Assembly (NCBI RefSeq): GCF_003055625.1
Contig: NZ_CP028811.1
Location: 1,736,001-1,800,000, forward strand
From: Flavobacterium magnum
GTDB taxonomy: Bacteria > Bacteroidota > Bacteroidia > Flavobacteriales > Flavobacteriaceae
DNA: 64,000 nucleotides
Direction: 5' to 3'
Under the pieces are notes generated by a model. It made no database searches and was not told where the DNA came from. It saw only the letters and a program-made list of their open reading frames with translations. The first letter of the stretch is position 1. Each line of letters opens with the position of its first letter. This document shows, in pieces, positions 63,546 to 64,000 of this stretch. Both the position numbers and the translations under genes were made by a program.

Positions 63546-63833
63546 TTATTTGAAATCCGTTTTGTCGCTTATAATTTTTAAACCTTCATCAAATGAGTCT
63601 GAAACATAAGCTTTTTTTGAAAGTTCTTTGCCATAGAAATGCTTATATCCCTTTTCAATTTCCTGTATCGTAATTTTACCGCTCTCCAAAAGTTTGTTTA
63701 AAATCTCCCTTTTTTTTTCAATGGTTGTTTGTGAATATTCATACGAGCCGGGATCAAACAATGTTCTAAGTGTACGATGTTTGTACATTGATCCAAATAC
63801 TTCGTCGACGATTTCTTGATAGTGTTTTTTCAT
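63546..63833 (-). CDS. 95-aa protein of unknown function in the restriction locus
   Basis: A helical, charged small protein: MKKHYQEIVDEVFGSMYKHR, a central TTIEKKREILNKLLESG helix, and a C-terminal SDSFDEGLKIISDKTDF helix. No family is recognised. It forms a tight same-strand run with the 133-aa gene (6-base gap) and the partial gene at the right edge (10-base gap), so all three are probably co-transcribed. Confidence 0.55.
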   Translation of the reverse strand: MKKHYQEIVDEVFGSMYKHRTLRTLFDPGSYEYSQTTIEKKREILNKLLESGKITIQEIEKGYKHFYGKELSKKAYVSDSFDEGLKIISDKTDFK

Positions 63834-63843
63834 AACCTTAAAT

Positions 63844-64000
63844 TTAAACTTTCCATATTTGCTTGAGCTTGTCGATTAGGTATTTGCTTCTTTCCACAAT
63901 TTGAGCTTCGCCCCAATCAGGTTTATTTTGAAAATAAGTATTTAAAAGAACAGTTGAATGTTGCGCTATTTCCTGTTTTTTGATTTCAAATGGACTATTG
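63844..64000 (-). CDS. C-terminal end of a DUF262/DUF1524 (GmrSD-like) protein, partial
   Basis: The minus-strand frame ending in TAA at 63846-63844 encodes about 51 residues: FEIKKQEIAQHSTVLLNTYF, then PDWGEAQIVERSKYLIDKL and IW. The F-E-I-K start, the aliphatic helix and the W...I-x-x-R-S-x-x-L...IW ending are typical of the C-terminus of DUF262/DUF1524 proteins, which include GmrSD-type modification-dependent nucleases. The catalytic parts lie outside the window, so this is a tentative call. Confidence 0.5.
   Translation of the reverse strand, partial: NSPFEIKKQEIAQHSTVLLNTYFQNKPDWGEAQIVERSKYLIDKLKQIWKV

Overview
The window looks like chromosomal DNA from a Bacteroidota bacterium, most likely family Flavobacteriaceae. 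Five observations point there: many secreted proteins end in type IX secretion system (T9SS) sorting domains; promoters carry the Bacteroidota -7 element TAnnTTTG; recognisable Shine-Dalgarno sequences are absent; there is a KirBac channel, a YceI/DUF5777 cluster and an SO2930-type dihaem cytochrome; and an intergenic element near 16.9 kb resembles one I recall from other flavobacteria. No rRNA, tRNA, CRISPR array or transposase was seen.

Layout. 1-4.9 kb is housekeeping and envelope genes: lipA (cut by the window edge), a lipoprotein, an SRPBCC protein, a KirBac potassium channel, and a divergent YceI/cytochrome and OB-fold/DUF5777 pair of operons. 5.0-14.7 kb (minus strand) holds three paralogous secreted FG-GAP/ASPIC proteins with 4, 3 and 1 copies of an N-terminal domain, fed by a dihaem cytochrome c gene. 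14.9-17.3 kb holds a thioesterase, rmuC and a small membrane protein. 17.5-29.1 kb holds a tiny membrane ORF, three tandem phage-tail-collar genes, two T9SS proteins sharing an N-terminal domain, and between those two a minus-strand signalling operon (105-aa protein, multi-pass membrane protein, histidine kinase, LuxR-type regulator). 29.3-41.3 kb is a plus-strand cluster of a SIR2-domain protein, a STAND-type ATPase with a beta-propeller, a lysozyme-like protein, a 1774-aa double hydrolase/CHAT protein, and a membrane protein. This is the best candidate for an undescribed conflict or stress system. 41.6-52.5 kb is one 3635-aa repeat protein. 52.8-56.6 kb has a zinc metallopeptidase and a VWA/MoxR-type ATPase pair. 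56.7-64 kb (minus strand) is a restriction/defence locus (hsdR, two small genes, a DUF262/DUF1524-like end) into which a T9SS type B gene appears to have been inserted, leaving a duplicated and broken hsdR 5' end.

The strongest novel signal is regulatory. Four transcription units (the tiny ORF, the tail-collar operon, the 1878-aa secreted protein and the SIR2/STAND operon) share an inverted repeat of form SGTR-N4-TRCG. It is centred exactly 30.5 bp upstream of the first base of a TAnnTTTG -7 element in all four, which is the geometry of a class II activator site. The LuxR-type response regulator encoded among these genes is the obvious candidate factor, though that link is inference. This would tie tail-collar proteins, a surface protein and a putative NAD-consuming conflict module into one regulon.
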